A stretch of 11,773 nt of DNA from Phascolarctobacterium sp. (GTDB lineage Bacteria > Bacillota > Negativicutes > Acidaminococcales > Acidaminococcaceae): contig SFCN01000060.1 of NCBI GenBank assembly GCA_004558595.1, positions 1-11,773 on the forward strand, given 5' to 3'. Under the pieces are notes generated by a model, which had not been told where the DNA came from, did no database searches, and saw nothing but the letters and a program-made list of their open reading frames with translations. Within the stretch, counting starts at the first letter, position 1. Every line of letters begins with the position of its first letter. This document shows, piece by piece, positions 1 through 6,586 of the stretch. The translations under genes were made by a program, and so were the position numbers.

Positions 1-163
1 CTAAATCATGCCTGTAAATATGGCCTCCGTATGTAATTGACTTGTCAGTGTTGGTAAAGTAGTACACGCCACCATCTGCGAGCCTTAACTCAAATAGATC
101 ACAGCTCACCATGTTTTTGACGGTGTTCAGGTAATTTACCAATTCATTGCTAACCTCTTTCAT
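1..163 (-). CDS. DUF2163-like tail hub protein, N-terminal part (cut by window edge)
   Basis: This frame opens with ATG at 163 and runs to the left edge without a stop, giving 54 codons. The visible protein has a helical start (MKEVSNELVNYLN), then a beta-rich stretch containing CDLFELRLADGG, VYYFTNTD and the ITYGGHIY motif. This pattern (cysteine, then L-x-DG, then YFT-D, then YGG-x-Y) matches the N-terminus of DUF2163/TIGR02218 proteins, which form a hub ring at the tail tip in lambda-like phages and gene transfer agents (gp13 of the Rhodobacter GTA). The ATG overlaps the stop of the preceding distal tail gene (ATGA, 4 nt), and GGTGG lies just upstream, so the two are probably translationally coupled. 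The family usually follows a DUF2460 protein, as it does here. Family recognition is from memory of the motif, on a fragment only. Confidence 0.75.
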   Translation of the reverse strand, partial: MKEVSNELVNYLNTVKNMVSCDLFELRLADGGVYYFTNTDKSITYGGHIYRHDL

Positions 164-717
164 CGTGCCACCACCATTTTGATTGTTGCCGTGTTTACAT
201 TCAAAAATTTTTTGGTGATGCTCAACCCGTCATCGGCAAGCATCACTCGCCAATAATATGTGTAATCAGCCTTGACTACTTCGCTCGTGGGTGTTTTTAG
301 GGTGATATATCCATCAGCAACAGTATACTTGCTTGCATCCTGCTTTACTCCACCCACATACACGGCCACGTTTTCAATGTATTCTGCCGGCTCGACATAT
401 TCACCCATTTTGATTACGGCTTGATATTTCCCACTAATAACTTCGGCCAATACTTGCCCCTCGGCTCTGTTGTCCTCGGGGTCGAGCCATAGGAAGGGCT
501 CGTAACTACCTTTAAGCAAGGCAACAAAACCCAAAAGTTCGTTGGCCTCGGCATCAGTGATGGCTGGATAACTTGCTGTGATTGTCCATTCGGGATACAG
601 TTGGGAAGTCATGGTGCGCACCCTTCCGGATGCGCTCTTTTGCACTTCGGTGCTCCATTTCTCCTGTTTCGTGCTGTTCCACGAAAAACGCCTGATGTTG
701 GGGAATTTTTTTACCAT
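160..717 (-). CDS. DUF2460-like distal tail protein
   Basis: The protein has 185 residues. It begins with FPNIRRFSWNSTKQEKWST, then SASGRVR, YPEWTITASYPAI and GSYEPFLWLDPED. The combination of a GR near residue 31, a W-x-I strand, and F-x-W-x-DP at about residues 75-80 is characteristic of DUF2460/TIGR02217 proteins, the distal tail ring (gp12 of the Rhodobacter GTA; distantly like the Dit fold). The C-terminal half is beta-rich (IENVAVYVGG, YITLKTP, YTYYWRVML), as expected for the second domain. Start choice: ATG 717 has CGGAGG 7 nt upstream and overlaps the tape measure stop by 7 nt. Its role would be to cap the end of the tail tube and connect it to the hub. No signal peptide or membrane segment is visible. 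Confidence 0.8.
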   Translation of the reverse strand: MVKKFPNIRRFSWNSTKQEKWSTEVQKSASGRVRTMTSQLYPEWTITASYPAITDAEANELLGFVALLKGSYEPFLWLDPEDNRAEGQVLAEVISGKYQAVIKMGEYVEPAEYIENVAVYVGGVKQDASKYTVADGYITLKTPTSEVVKADYTYYWRVMLADDGLSITKKFLNVNTATIKMVVAR

Positions 718-3323
718 GTTCCGGCCTCCGTTCCAAATCTCCGAGTGTTCTCAAATGTTGCCTGTCTTAACACATCCAATGCACCACGGGCCAAGAAATC
801 GCTGAAGCTGGAAGCATCCATGGCCTGCACATTCATGGTAACACTATTGCCTCCCGTCATGGCCACGTTAGCTGTGCCACCATTGTTGCTATAAGCCGCA
901 TGGCCAATATACCCTCCTGTGGCAAATCCATCCAGTCTGCCGCTGTTTAGGCCATTGAGGAGCGGTATGCCAATACGGTCAACTGCTGATGCGCTCATGA
1001 TATATTCACCATTCGACAACATGGCTGGGATGCTATCGCTTGTACCTGTGCCAGGGCCACTAATATAGCCACCACCTGCAGCAAATAGCTTGCCCCTTGC
1101 TGTGCCTGCCCAGCTTCCAATGCCTCCTCCTACACCCATCAATGCAGTGAGGATGAGCCACTGGGCGATTAACTGCAATACCTGTTGCAACATTTGATTG
1201 CACATTTTGGCCATTGCATCGCCAAAACTCTTGCCTGCCGCTATGCATCCTGTGAATGCGTCCGCAATACCACTAATGGCCTCACTCCCCAGCTTTTCAT
1301 AAGTGCCGGCAAGAATGTTGGCTGTCTTGTTTGTGGCCTCCAATGCTTTACCCTCTGCGGCAAATGCTTGCTGTCTTGCGCTGTGCAATATATTCTCGTT
1401 TTCAATCTGCTTGGCAATCAAATCGATTCGCTCTTGTGTACCATCCAAAAGTCCTGCGGCCTTCTGTTCTTCCAAAATGGTTTTTTGGGCATTGAGGTTG
1501 GCGATTAACGCTTCATGGTCGGCGTTTTCTCTTGCAACCTTTTCGGCCAATGCTGATGCCTCGGCCATGTACTGTGCCTGCTTTAGCTCGGAACCGCTCA
1601 ATGATGCTTGGTTAGCCTTTTGCTCACTCTTCAATCGTTCATCGGTTATACGGCGCATCTCGGCATTATATTGGCGTGTCGCATTAAATTCATTCTGCAG
1701 GTCGCGCAATCTATCATCATACGGCTTTGTTTTATCTGAATAGCTAGGGGCCTTTACGCTCCCTGCTTTTGGTTTTTCGGGCATAAACAACGGCCGCTGT
1801 GCCTTCGGGATGCCTACATTGCTTTCGCCATCCTTGTTATCATCATCAGTGTTTGCCATCGACATTTGCCAGTATGGGTCGTTCATCACATTGGCCTTGA
1901 CGCGAAATACCTCTTGGAACCAGCCAATCGCTTCACGGGCCCATGAGCGAATCGATTCAATTGCGCTATCCAGCATGCCATTAAATGCGCTTAGCCACTC
2001 GGGGCAATAATCGCCAATCTGCTCAAACAACCAGCCAACGGCTTCGACTCCGCCCTTGGCCATCCACAAATACGCTTCGGCTATTGCATCCAATCCCCCG
2101 ATGATTATTGTCGCTATGGCCTGCATCCCTGCGTTGAACGCTTCACAAATCTCATCCCAGTACACAATCACTGCGGCAATGGCAGCACCTATGCCAGCAA
2201 ATGCGGCAACCACGGATGCGCTTACCCCTACGAGGGCCGTAAATGCCCCTAGGGCTGTCGAAATTGCTCCATACAACACAACACCCATGGCACCAGCTAA
2301 AGCACCAACAGCGGCCACCACAGACGCTGGTACACAGTCCTTGATAACCTCGGTAAATGTCTTGCCCTCGTCTGTCGCATCTTGCATCTTTTGTTGAAAA
2401 TCCCCTAGCGCATCAGATATATTTTTCAGTATGCCCTTGATGTCGAATGCCTTAATCATGTATTCGCCCACTGTGGCGGCTGTATTGCCTGCAGTCTCCT
2501 CAATATTGGCCATCAGGCCTGCCACCTCGGTGGATGTCTTTTGCATCATGCCTCCGAACTTGGCGTTCATGCCTGCCACGATAATTTCCACTGCGGCCGC
2601 GCTATCAATGGCCCCTCTTTCGGTGAGGTCTTTTATTTCCATGATGGTTTTGCCGCTGGCATCTGCGAGCATCTGCCATGCATTGATGCCGGCGTTAGTC
2701 AATTGCATCATGTCTTGCGTTTTCAATGTGCCACTTGTCCGCATCTGGCCCATGGCATAGGCAATCTGCCCAACGCCTGCACTGCCTTTGCCCAAACCTG
2801 CGGCCGCATCACCCAACGATGTGAGCATCGGGATTATTTCCTGTGCTTGAAAACCAAACGCCATTAACTGCTGGCCTGCTTGTACTACTCCAGGCACATC
2901 AAACGGGGTGGATGCCGCAAACTGTTTTAAATCCGCAAGCATCTTTTTGCCAGCGTCTGCGCTGTTGAGCATGGTGGTAAAAGCAATCTCGTATTGCTTC
3001 ATTTGGGCGGCACTCTGGATGCAGGTAATGCCTAGCTGTGCAATCTCGGACGCAAATCCTGCTATTTTCTGACCAATAGCAGACGCGGCGAATAATTGCG
3101 CTGCCTTGCCTACCTTTTCGAGCCCATTGCCCATGCTGTCAATTTTTTTCTTTGCTTTGTTGGCCTCACTCCCTGCGCTTTCAGCCTCTTGGCCTACATT
3201 GTCCAATTCCTTTGCCGCGTCCTTGGCCTCTGCGGTAACATCCTCAAGGGCCTTGCCAAAATTCTGCATCGCTTTTATCGCTTGGTCGGCCTTGGCTTGT
3301 ATCTCAACACTAACCTTTTTCAC
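711..3323 (-). CDS. Tail tape measure protein
   Basis: I place the start at GTG 3323 (870 residues), because AGGAGG lies 6 nt upstream and the protein then begins MKKVSVEIQAKADQAIKAM, a normal tape-measure beginning. The longer ATG at 3374 would add 17 basic residues lying wholly inside the preceding chaperone gene. Domains in order: N-terminal coiled coil (about 1-75); tape-measure domain of the TIGR02675 type (about 105-295, with STPFDVPGVVQAGQQLMAFGF); Ala/Gly-rich hydrophobic stretch (about 328-390), typical of the segment thought to enter the host membrane; charged coiled coil (about 535-665); second hydrophobic stretch (about 718-735); and a lambda gpH-like C-terminal motif, GPGTGTSDSIPAMLSNGEY, near 756-774. 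By the usual rule of about 0.15 nm per residue, tail length would be near 130 nm. The stop overlaps the distal tail gene by 7 nt. Confidence 0.93.
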   Translation of the reverse strand: MKKVSVEIQAKADQAIKAMQNFGKALEDVTAEAKDAAKELDNVGQEAESAGSEANKAKKKIDSMGNGLEKVGKAAQLFAASAIGQKIAGFASEIAQLGITCIQSAAQMKQYEIAFTTMLNSADAGKKMLADLKQFAASTPFDVPGVVQAGQQLMAFGFQAQEIIPMLTSLGDAAAGLGKGSAGVGQIAYAMGQMRTSGTLKTQDMMQLTNAGINAWQMLADASGKTIMEIKDLTERGAIDSAAAVEIIVAGMNAKFGGMMQKTSTEVAGLMANIEETAGNTAATVGEYMIKAFDIKGILKNISDALGDFQQKMQDATDEGKTFTEVIKDCVPASVVAAVGALAGAMGVVLYGAISTALGAFTALVGVSASVVAAFAGIGAAIAAVIVYWDEICEAFNAGMQAIATIIIGGLDAIAEAYLWMAKGGVEAVGWLFEQIGDYCPEWLSAFNGMLDSAIESIRSWAREAIGWFQEVFRVKANVMNDPYWQMSMANTDDDNKDGESNVGIPKAQRPLFMPEKPKAGSVKAPSYSDKTKPYDDRLRDLQNEFNATRQYNAEMRRITDERLKSEQKANQASLSGSELKQAQYMAEASALAEKVARENADHEALIANLNAQKTILEEQKAAGLLDGTQERIDLIAKQIENENILHSARQQAFAAEGKALEATNKTANILAGTYEKLGSEAISGIADAFTGCIAAGKSFGDAMAKMCNQMLQQVLQLIAQWLILTALMGVGGGIGSWAGTARGKLFAAGGGYISGPGTGTSDSIPAMLSNGEYIMSASAVDRIGIPLLNGLNSGRLDGFATGGYIGHAAYSNNGGTANVAMTGGNSVTMNVQAMDASSFSDFLARGALDVLRQATFENTRRFGTEAGTW

Positions 3324-3660
3324 GCTCTGCCTCCTCTCTCTGCGCCGCGAACTCTGCGAAAAATGCCTCGGCATCCTTCGCCCTGCTCACTCCAGTATTT
3401 TTGGTAAATGGCCTCATAAGCTCACTAGGTGATACGGGGTGTTTTATGCTTACATTCATAATGTTGGCGGTCCAATATGCCATCACCCACTTATCGGCCA
3501 TGGCTTTTTGATTGTATCCATCCACCATTTCGTTGAAGTCCATGACCGATAACTCGTCGAACTCCCATGGCTTTAGGCCTAAAACCCCATACGCCACCAG
3601 CTTTGCCTTGGCCATCCACTGCACAAAACTAATTACGGGCGCATCCTTGCCCTCAATCAG
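3310..3660 (-). CDS. Tail assembly chaperone frameshift extension (gpT-like part of gpGT)
   Basis: This open frame lies in the -1 frame relative to the upstream chaperone and is read without stops from the slippery site at 3666-3660. The extension is 116 residues and would give a fusion of about 234 residues. It contains YGVLGLKPWEFDELSVMDFNEMV, which resembles the L-G-x-x-P-x-E-F-x-x-L-T motif of GTA-type tail assembly chaperones, and ends in a charged helix (AAQREEAEREKG). There is no convincing independent start: GTG 3624 and ATG 3615 both lack a Shine-Dalgarno sequence. Frameshifting is therefore the natural route of expression. In lambda the gpG and gpGT proteins bind the tape measure before tube assembly; I infer the same role from position and layout. 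Its 3' end overlaps the tape measure start by 14 nt. Confidence 0.82.
   Translation of the reverse strand: MIEGKDAPVISFVQWMAKAKLVAYGVLGLKPWEFDELSVMDFNEMVDGYNQKAMADKWVMAYWTANIMNVSIKHPVSPSELMRPFTKNTGVSRAKDAEAFFAEFAAQREEAEREKG
3330..3335 (-). promoter_or_regulatory. Ribosome binding site deciding the tape measure start
   Basis: On the minus strand AGGAGG (within GAGAGGAGG) is followed by a 6-nt spacer and then GTG at 3323-3321. The alternative ATG at 3374 has no comparable site, so this motif favours a GTG start for the tape measure protein. Confidence 0.75.
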
Positions 3661-3666
3661 TTTTTT
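3637..3666 (-). promoter_or_regulatory. Programmed -1 ribosomal frameshift site
   Basis: The end of the chaperone gene reads GAA AAA AAC TGA. The heptamer A AAA AAC (3666-3660) is a canonical X XXY YYZ -1 slippery sequence in the correct phase, two codons before the stop. After the shift the next codon is CTG and the new frame stays open to 3310. A run GGGGG lies 7 nt upstream of the heptamer and could act as a weak Shine-Dalgarno-like stimulator. Seven nt downstream a small GC-only stem (GGGC at 3652-3649 with GCCC at 3640-3637, 8-nt loop) could act as a weak stimulatory hairpin. Phase and heptamer are seen directly; efficiency and the role of the flanking elements are inference. Confidence 0.85.
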
Positions 3667-4013
3667 TCAGCGTCCCCCGTCAATTCTTCGGGGAAAATTT
3701 GATAATACAACGCATCACCCAAAACGCCACTGCCGACCAGGGCCTTTAATACATCTTGATAAATCTCGGCCAATGCTGTGCCGCTGTCGATGGCCTTTTG
3801 GATGGCGTCCTCGTAATATTGCTCACTCTTCAGCCCATTGTGGCTAAAACCCACCTGCATCAATACAACCAAATTGGTAATATTAAGGCCCGACATTTCT
3901 TGTGCTACTTCGCTGATGGGCTTGTGTAACATTCCTTCAATTCGTCTGATCCGACCGATATTAAACCAAATCTGCTGGCCCATGCCAGCCCACGGGGTGT
4001 CTATTTTCTTCAT
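3657..4013 (-). CDS. Tail assembly chaperone (gpG-like)
   Basis: The protein has 118 residues, mostly helical, with no membrane segment, starting MKKIDTPWAGMGQQIWFN and ending PEELTGDAEKN. I do not recognise a strongly conserved family motif. The call rests on position between the tail tube and tape measure genes, on its size, and on the -1 slippery sequence at its end leading into a second chaperone-like frame, which together define the gpG/gpGT arrangement of long-tailed phages. Start: ATG 4013 has GGAGGT upstream with a 5-nt spacer. A hairpin terminator lies between this gene and the tail tube gene, so its expression probably depends on read-through or antitermination. Confidence 0.83.
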   Translation of the reverse strand: MKKIDTPWAGMGQQIWFNIGRIRRIEGMLHKPISEVAQEMSGLNITNLVVLMQVGFSHNGLKSEQYYEDAIQKAIDSGTALAEIYQDVLKALVGSGVLGDALYYQIFPEELTGDAEKN

Positions 4014-4034
4014 GTTTTACCTCCACAATTAAAT

Positions 4035-4060
4035 AAAAAAGGCCGTCATTTCTGACAGCC
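4035..4060 (-). terminator. Intrinsic terminator after the tail tube gene
   Basis: The minus-strand RNA reads GGCTGTCA, loop GAAA, TGACGGCC, then six U. The stem is 8 bp with one G-U pair, and the loop is a GNRA tetraloop. On the plus strand the G-U pair becomes a C-A mismatch and there is no U-run, so the element is oriented for leftward transcription. It sits in the 54-nt gap between the major tail gene and the chaperone gene, just upstream of the chaperone ribosome binding site. It probably lowers transcription of the tape measure and tip genes relative to the abundant tube protein. Confidence 0.82.
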
Positions 4061-4067
4061 TCTAGCC

Positions 4068-4529
4068 TTATAAGGAAGGCTGGGTGACTTCGGACAATGC
4101 TCCATCGCCACTGATGGTGCCACTAATGGTCGCAACATCATCATGCGGAGCGCTTACACTGCAATCAGTGATGCTACCCCAGCCAGTTATGTAACTCTTG
4201 TCCGGATATTCAAATTTTAGGTGTACCTGCTTGCCATCCAAGAATGCCTGCTCCAAAAATTTAGCACCTGCATCACCTGCCAAATAAACGGCCTCAAGTT
4301 CAATGCTCCATGAACGTAAGCCCGGCAAGGTGTTTTTCCAACCGCCACTTGTTTTGTGGCTTGCATCAATTTCCTCGGCCTGACGCTTTAAATCGGTGCT
4401 ACGCAGGCCGCCAATTAAAGTCCAGGTTGCCGCTTCTTCGCTGGTGCCTGTATTGACATAAAGCAAATAATTTGCACCCTTGGTACCGGTGCTGGCACCG
4501 CTTGTACGGGTCGGATAACTTTGCGCCAT
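4068..4529 (-). CDS. Major tail tube protein (TP901-1 family)
   Basis: The protein has 153 residues. It contains GANYLLYVNTG near the N-terminus, then WTLIGGLRSTDLKRQAEEID, the SGGWKNTLPGLRSWSIELEA segment, and KFEYPDKSYITGWGSITDCSV toward the end. This pattern (G-G-x-R-S-x near residue 40, S-G-G-W then L-P-G-x-R-x-W, then a late G-x-G-x-I strand) is typical of TP901-1-type major tail proteins, which stack as hexameric rings to form the tail tube. The length fits the family. Start: ATG 4529 has AGGAGGT upstream, and the site overlaps the stop of the preceding gene. The gene is followed by a terminator, consistent with a highly expressed product. Confidence 0.92.
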   Translation of the reverse strand: MAQSYPTRTSGASTGTKGANYLLYVNTGTSEEAATWTLIGGLRSTDLKRQAEEIDASHKTSGGWKNTLPGLRSWSIELEAVYLAGDAGAKFLEQAFLDGKQVHLKFEYPDKSYITGWGSITDCSVSAPHDDVATISGTISGDGALSEVTQPSL

Positions 4530-4542
4530 ATCCTGCTACCTC

Positions 4543-4926
4543 CTATACGTAATATTCTGCCTCTACCTCAATTAGCATGGCCATGGCTTTGTTGTTGCCC
4601 CTCGGTGCTCCGTATATAATGCTATTTACATCGCATCTAAGGCATGTGCCATCTAAATCAGAATTATTGAGCGCGCTAAACAGGGTATCGCCAATATCCT
4701 CAATCTGCGCACTCGCTCCCATGTCCACGACATAGACTGTGAATGTCGCAGTTGCTAATATCAAATCCCTTGCCTGTTGGTCAAATAATACTCGGTCACA
4801 GCTTACCGTGCCTTGGATGTCCTTTGATACATTAGAGCCCGTAATGTTCACCGACCATGGAACGCTCGGCACTGCATCCTCGACTATTTGTAACAACGCA
4901 TTGATAACCTCTGTCCGCTTGCTCAT
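4543..4926 (-). CDS. Tail terminator / minor capsid-like joining protein
   Basis: I place the start at ATG 4926 (MSKRTEVINALLQIVEDA, 127 residues), because AGGAG lies 8 nt upstream. The in-frame ATG at 4959 would lie inside the previous gene. The protein has an N-terminal helix and then several beta strands (VNITGS, VSCDRVLF, DLILATATFTVYVVDMG), a central helix (IEDIGDTLFSALNN) and a final strand (MAMLIEVEAEYYV). This alpha-beta layout, size and position directly before the tail tube gene fit tail terminator proteins (lambda gpU / SPP1 gp17 class), which cap the tube at the head-proximal end. No diagnostic motif is visible, so the function is inferred from context and fold pattern. Confidence 0.68.
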   Translation of the reverse strand: MSKRTEVINALLQIVEDAVPSVPWSVNITGSNVSKDIQGTVSCDRVLFDQQARDLILATATFTVYVVDMGASAQIEDIGDTLFSALNNSDLDGTCLRCDVNSIIYGAPRGNNKAMAMLIEVEAEYYV

Positions 4927-4930
4927 GCTC

Positions 4931-5296
4931 TTAACTCCTATAAATGGGAATGGATGCAACCCCTTTTCGCTTGCCGCCGTTAAAATCGCTGGCGGTCATT
5001 GTGTTGCTAAGGGTGTTCAGCTCCTTCTTGTAAAAATCGGCCTTTTGTGCATACACATCAGTACCACGATTGCCATCCATGTTGGCCATCACATCAGTGC
5101 CAACACTGGCTACAGCCCTTGTATAACATGCATACACAATCGCCAACCGCTTCACCATATAACCAATGATAATTTCGGTCTCGGCCACTCCACGCCTTGC
5201 GGCCATGTCCACGATAAAATTGTTTGCATTATCAACATCGCCCTGCGTGATTTTTAGGATGTCATCTTGCACATCCTCCAAAATGATAATTTCCAT
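4931..5296 (-). CDS. Head-tail connector / adaptor-like protein
   Basis: The protein has 121 residues and is mostly helical: MEIIILEDVQDDILKIT, then DVDNANNFIVDMAARRGV, then a long helix (IIGYMVKRLAIVYACYTRAVA), a DVYAQKADFYKKELNTLSNTM helix, and a short tail SIPIYRS. The helical bundle with a Y-x-x-K-x-x-F-Y-x-x-E-L segment and the position between capsid and tail terminator resemble head-tail adaptors (lambda gpW / HK97 gp6 / SPP1 gp15 class). I do not recognise a specific family. ATG 5296 follows the stop of the previous gene by 1 nt, with AGAGGG just upstream, so it is translated by coupling. It ends 4 nt before the next start. Confidence 0.6.
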   Translation of the reverse strand: MEIIILEDVQDDILKITQGDVDNANNFIVDMAARRGVAETEIIIGYMVKRLAIVYACYTRAVASVGTDVMANMDGNRGTDVYAQKADFYKKELNTLSNTMTASDFNGGKRKGVASIPIYRS

Positions 5297-5297
5297 G

Positions 5298-5753
5298 TTA
5301 GCCCTCTAAAATCTCACTCAATTTTTGCTCAAATCTGCTAATGATTTTCGGTGCCATGGCATCTATGGCATTGTACAAAAATGGGTCGGCCTTGATGCCG
5401 GGGTGTCTTGCCCTTGTGGAAAATACAAATCCCTGCCCCGTGGCCCATCTCAACACTAATTTGTTGCGCGGCACAATGTCATGGGCTTTTGTGCCTTCAT
5501 GCAGATATACACTATACGGGACGCTTTCCGAAAGGGAAATAGTTGCCCGTGTGTCCTCCACATCTGTTGCGATGCCCTGCCTCTCCATGACGCCTGTTCG
5601 GGTAACATAATTGTGATGCGAGGACGCATATTCCCTCACATCACGGGCAGCCATTTTCAACTGCTGACGCACCATCTTTTTTGTTGCTTCGGGCTTCGCT
5701 TCAAACGCCTTGACCAGTGCATCAAAATCATGCGTCAGCGTGATGACCTTCAT
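5298..5753 (-). CDS. HK97 gp10-like head-tail joining / tail completion protein
   Basis: The protein has 151 residues. Residues about 40-75 form a strand region with NYVTRTGVMERQG. The segment VPYSVYLHEGTKAHDIVPRNKLVLRW, then FSTRARHPGIKADPFLYNAI, is the hallmark of the HK97 gp10 family (Y-x-x-Y-L-H-E-G-T-x-x-H, then H-P-G-x-x-x-x-P-F-x-x-x-A). The last helix is amphipathic (ISRFEQKLSEIL). Such proteins join the tail to the connector after packaging. The ATG overlaps the capsid stop by 1 nt (TAATG), with AAGGT 9 nt upstream, so translation is coupled to the capsid gene. In many related clusters the gp10-like gene follows the connector gene; here it precedes it. Confidence 0.87.
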   Translation of the reverse strand: MKVITLTHDFDALVKAFEAKPEATKKMVRQQLKMAARDVREYASSHHNYVTRTGVMERQGIATDVEDTRATISLSESVPYSVYLHEGTKAHDIVPRNKLVLRWATGQGFVFSTRARHPGIKADPFLYNAIDAMAPKIISRFEQKLSEILEG

Positions 5754-6574
5754 TAGCCAGTTACCTTGTGTACGTAAATGGCACCTTTTTTGTTATTCAG
5801 CACGAATGCGTCATAACGCACACGGCCTTCAATCAGCCAACCATTGATGCCGGGCGGATTGTCATGGATTTTGTATTCGGCTAACTTAACAGGGGAACAG
5901 CACGCAATGGGATTGGTGATGATGAATTTTACACCCTCGGTCAAATATGCGGTAGGAACTACCACGATGGGCACGCCATCCACCATGCCAAGCTGGCCTT
6001 TGATTAAGGTGTCTTGTGCCAAATCGGATGCCTGAATAAAGGACGGGTCCAATTTCAAGAACTTGTAATATTCGGGTGCTACATAAGCAATACGGCCACC
6101 CAGCGGGGCTTTTTCATCGGTCAGCTTGCTGGTGCCTTCCAAAAATGCCTCGTATGCGTTGGCTTTAGTGATTGCTCCAGTGCCGCTATTCTTTGCTCCT
6201 GCGGCAATGACGCCAAGGCGGTAAATGTCCACTTCGGGGATGACTACCTCGTCAAGCTGGCGGCTCAATGCTTTGCCTGCATCCTTCAGCATGCCGGTAT
6301 CTTGATAGTTGCCCTTGTCGATGGTCATGGTGAAGGAGCGGTCCTTGGTCAAGGTAAGTTCCTGCACGGTATCCTGCAATTCGGTAGGAGTACCATAACG
6401 ATTATCGCCGCTTTGGGTGTAATCATTCATGCCAACGGTGGGCAGGGAGTAAACTTTTACGGTCTTTACACCAACGAAGTCATAATCGTTGTTAACAGCA
6501 GGACCGGTAACTGCGGCTAATTTGAAACGCTCGTCAATAGCGTTAGCATACTTCTCAGCGTAATTGATTGCCAT
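5753..6574 (-). CDS. Major capsid protein (HK97 fold)
   Basis: The protein has 273 residues and begins MAINYAEKYANAIDERFKL, followed by DYDFVGVKTVKVYSLPTVGMND and NRYGTPTELQDTVQ, then FTMTIDKGNYQDTGM, LSRQLDEVVIPEVDIYRL, and a C-terminal half with GRIAYVAPEYYKFLK, GMVDGVPIVVVP and VRYDAFVLNNKKGAIYVH. This order of segments (N-arm, extended loop, spine helix with R-Q-x-x-E-x-x-x-P-E-x-D, then the P and A domain strands) is that of a capsid type common in Clostridia phages and prophages. There is no long N-terminal delta domain, consistent with a separate scaffold gene upstream. The start has AGGAGGT 7 nt upstream, overlapping the scaffold stop. It should be the most abundant virion protein. 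Confidence 0.94.
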   Translation of the reverse strand: MAINYAEKYANAIDERFKLAAVTGPAVNNDYDFVGVKTVKVYSLPTVGMNDYTQSGDNRYGTPTELQDTVQELTLTKDRSFTMTIDKGNYQDTGMLKDAGKALSRQLDEVVIPEVDIYRLGVIAAGAKNSGTGAITKANAYEAFLEGTSKLTDEKAPLGGRIAYVAPEYYKFLKLDPSFIQASDLAQDTLIKGQLGMVDGVPIVVVPTAYLTEGVKFIITNPIACCSPVKLAEYKIHDNPPGINGWLIEGRVRYDAFVLNNKKGAIYVHKVTG

Positions 6575-6586
6575 TGTTTATACCTC

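Noticed and set aside
578..894. Plus-strand open frames opposite the distal tail and tape measure genes, and similar ones throughout the window (for example 2056-2397, 4739-5257, 6014-6520)
   Set aside because: All lie opposite well-supported minus-strand genes, lack ribosome sites and recognisable domains, and have compositions expected of antisense shadows.
3310..3624. Independent gene starting at GTG 3624 for the second chaperone frame
   Set aside because: No Shine-Dalgarno sequence precedes it and the frame is open further upstream to the slippery heptamer, so a frameshift fusion explains it better.
4543..4959. Longer start at ATG 4959 for the tail terminator gene
   Set aside because: It would overlap the preceding gene by 29 nt, and the good AGGAG site points to ATG 4926.
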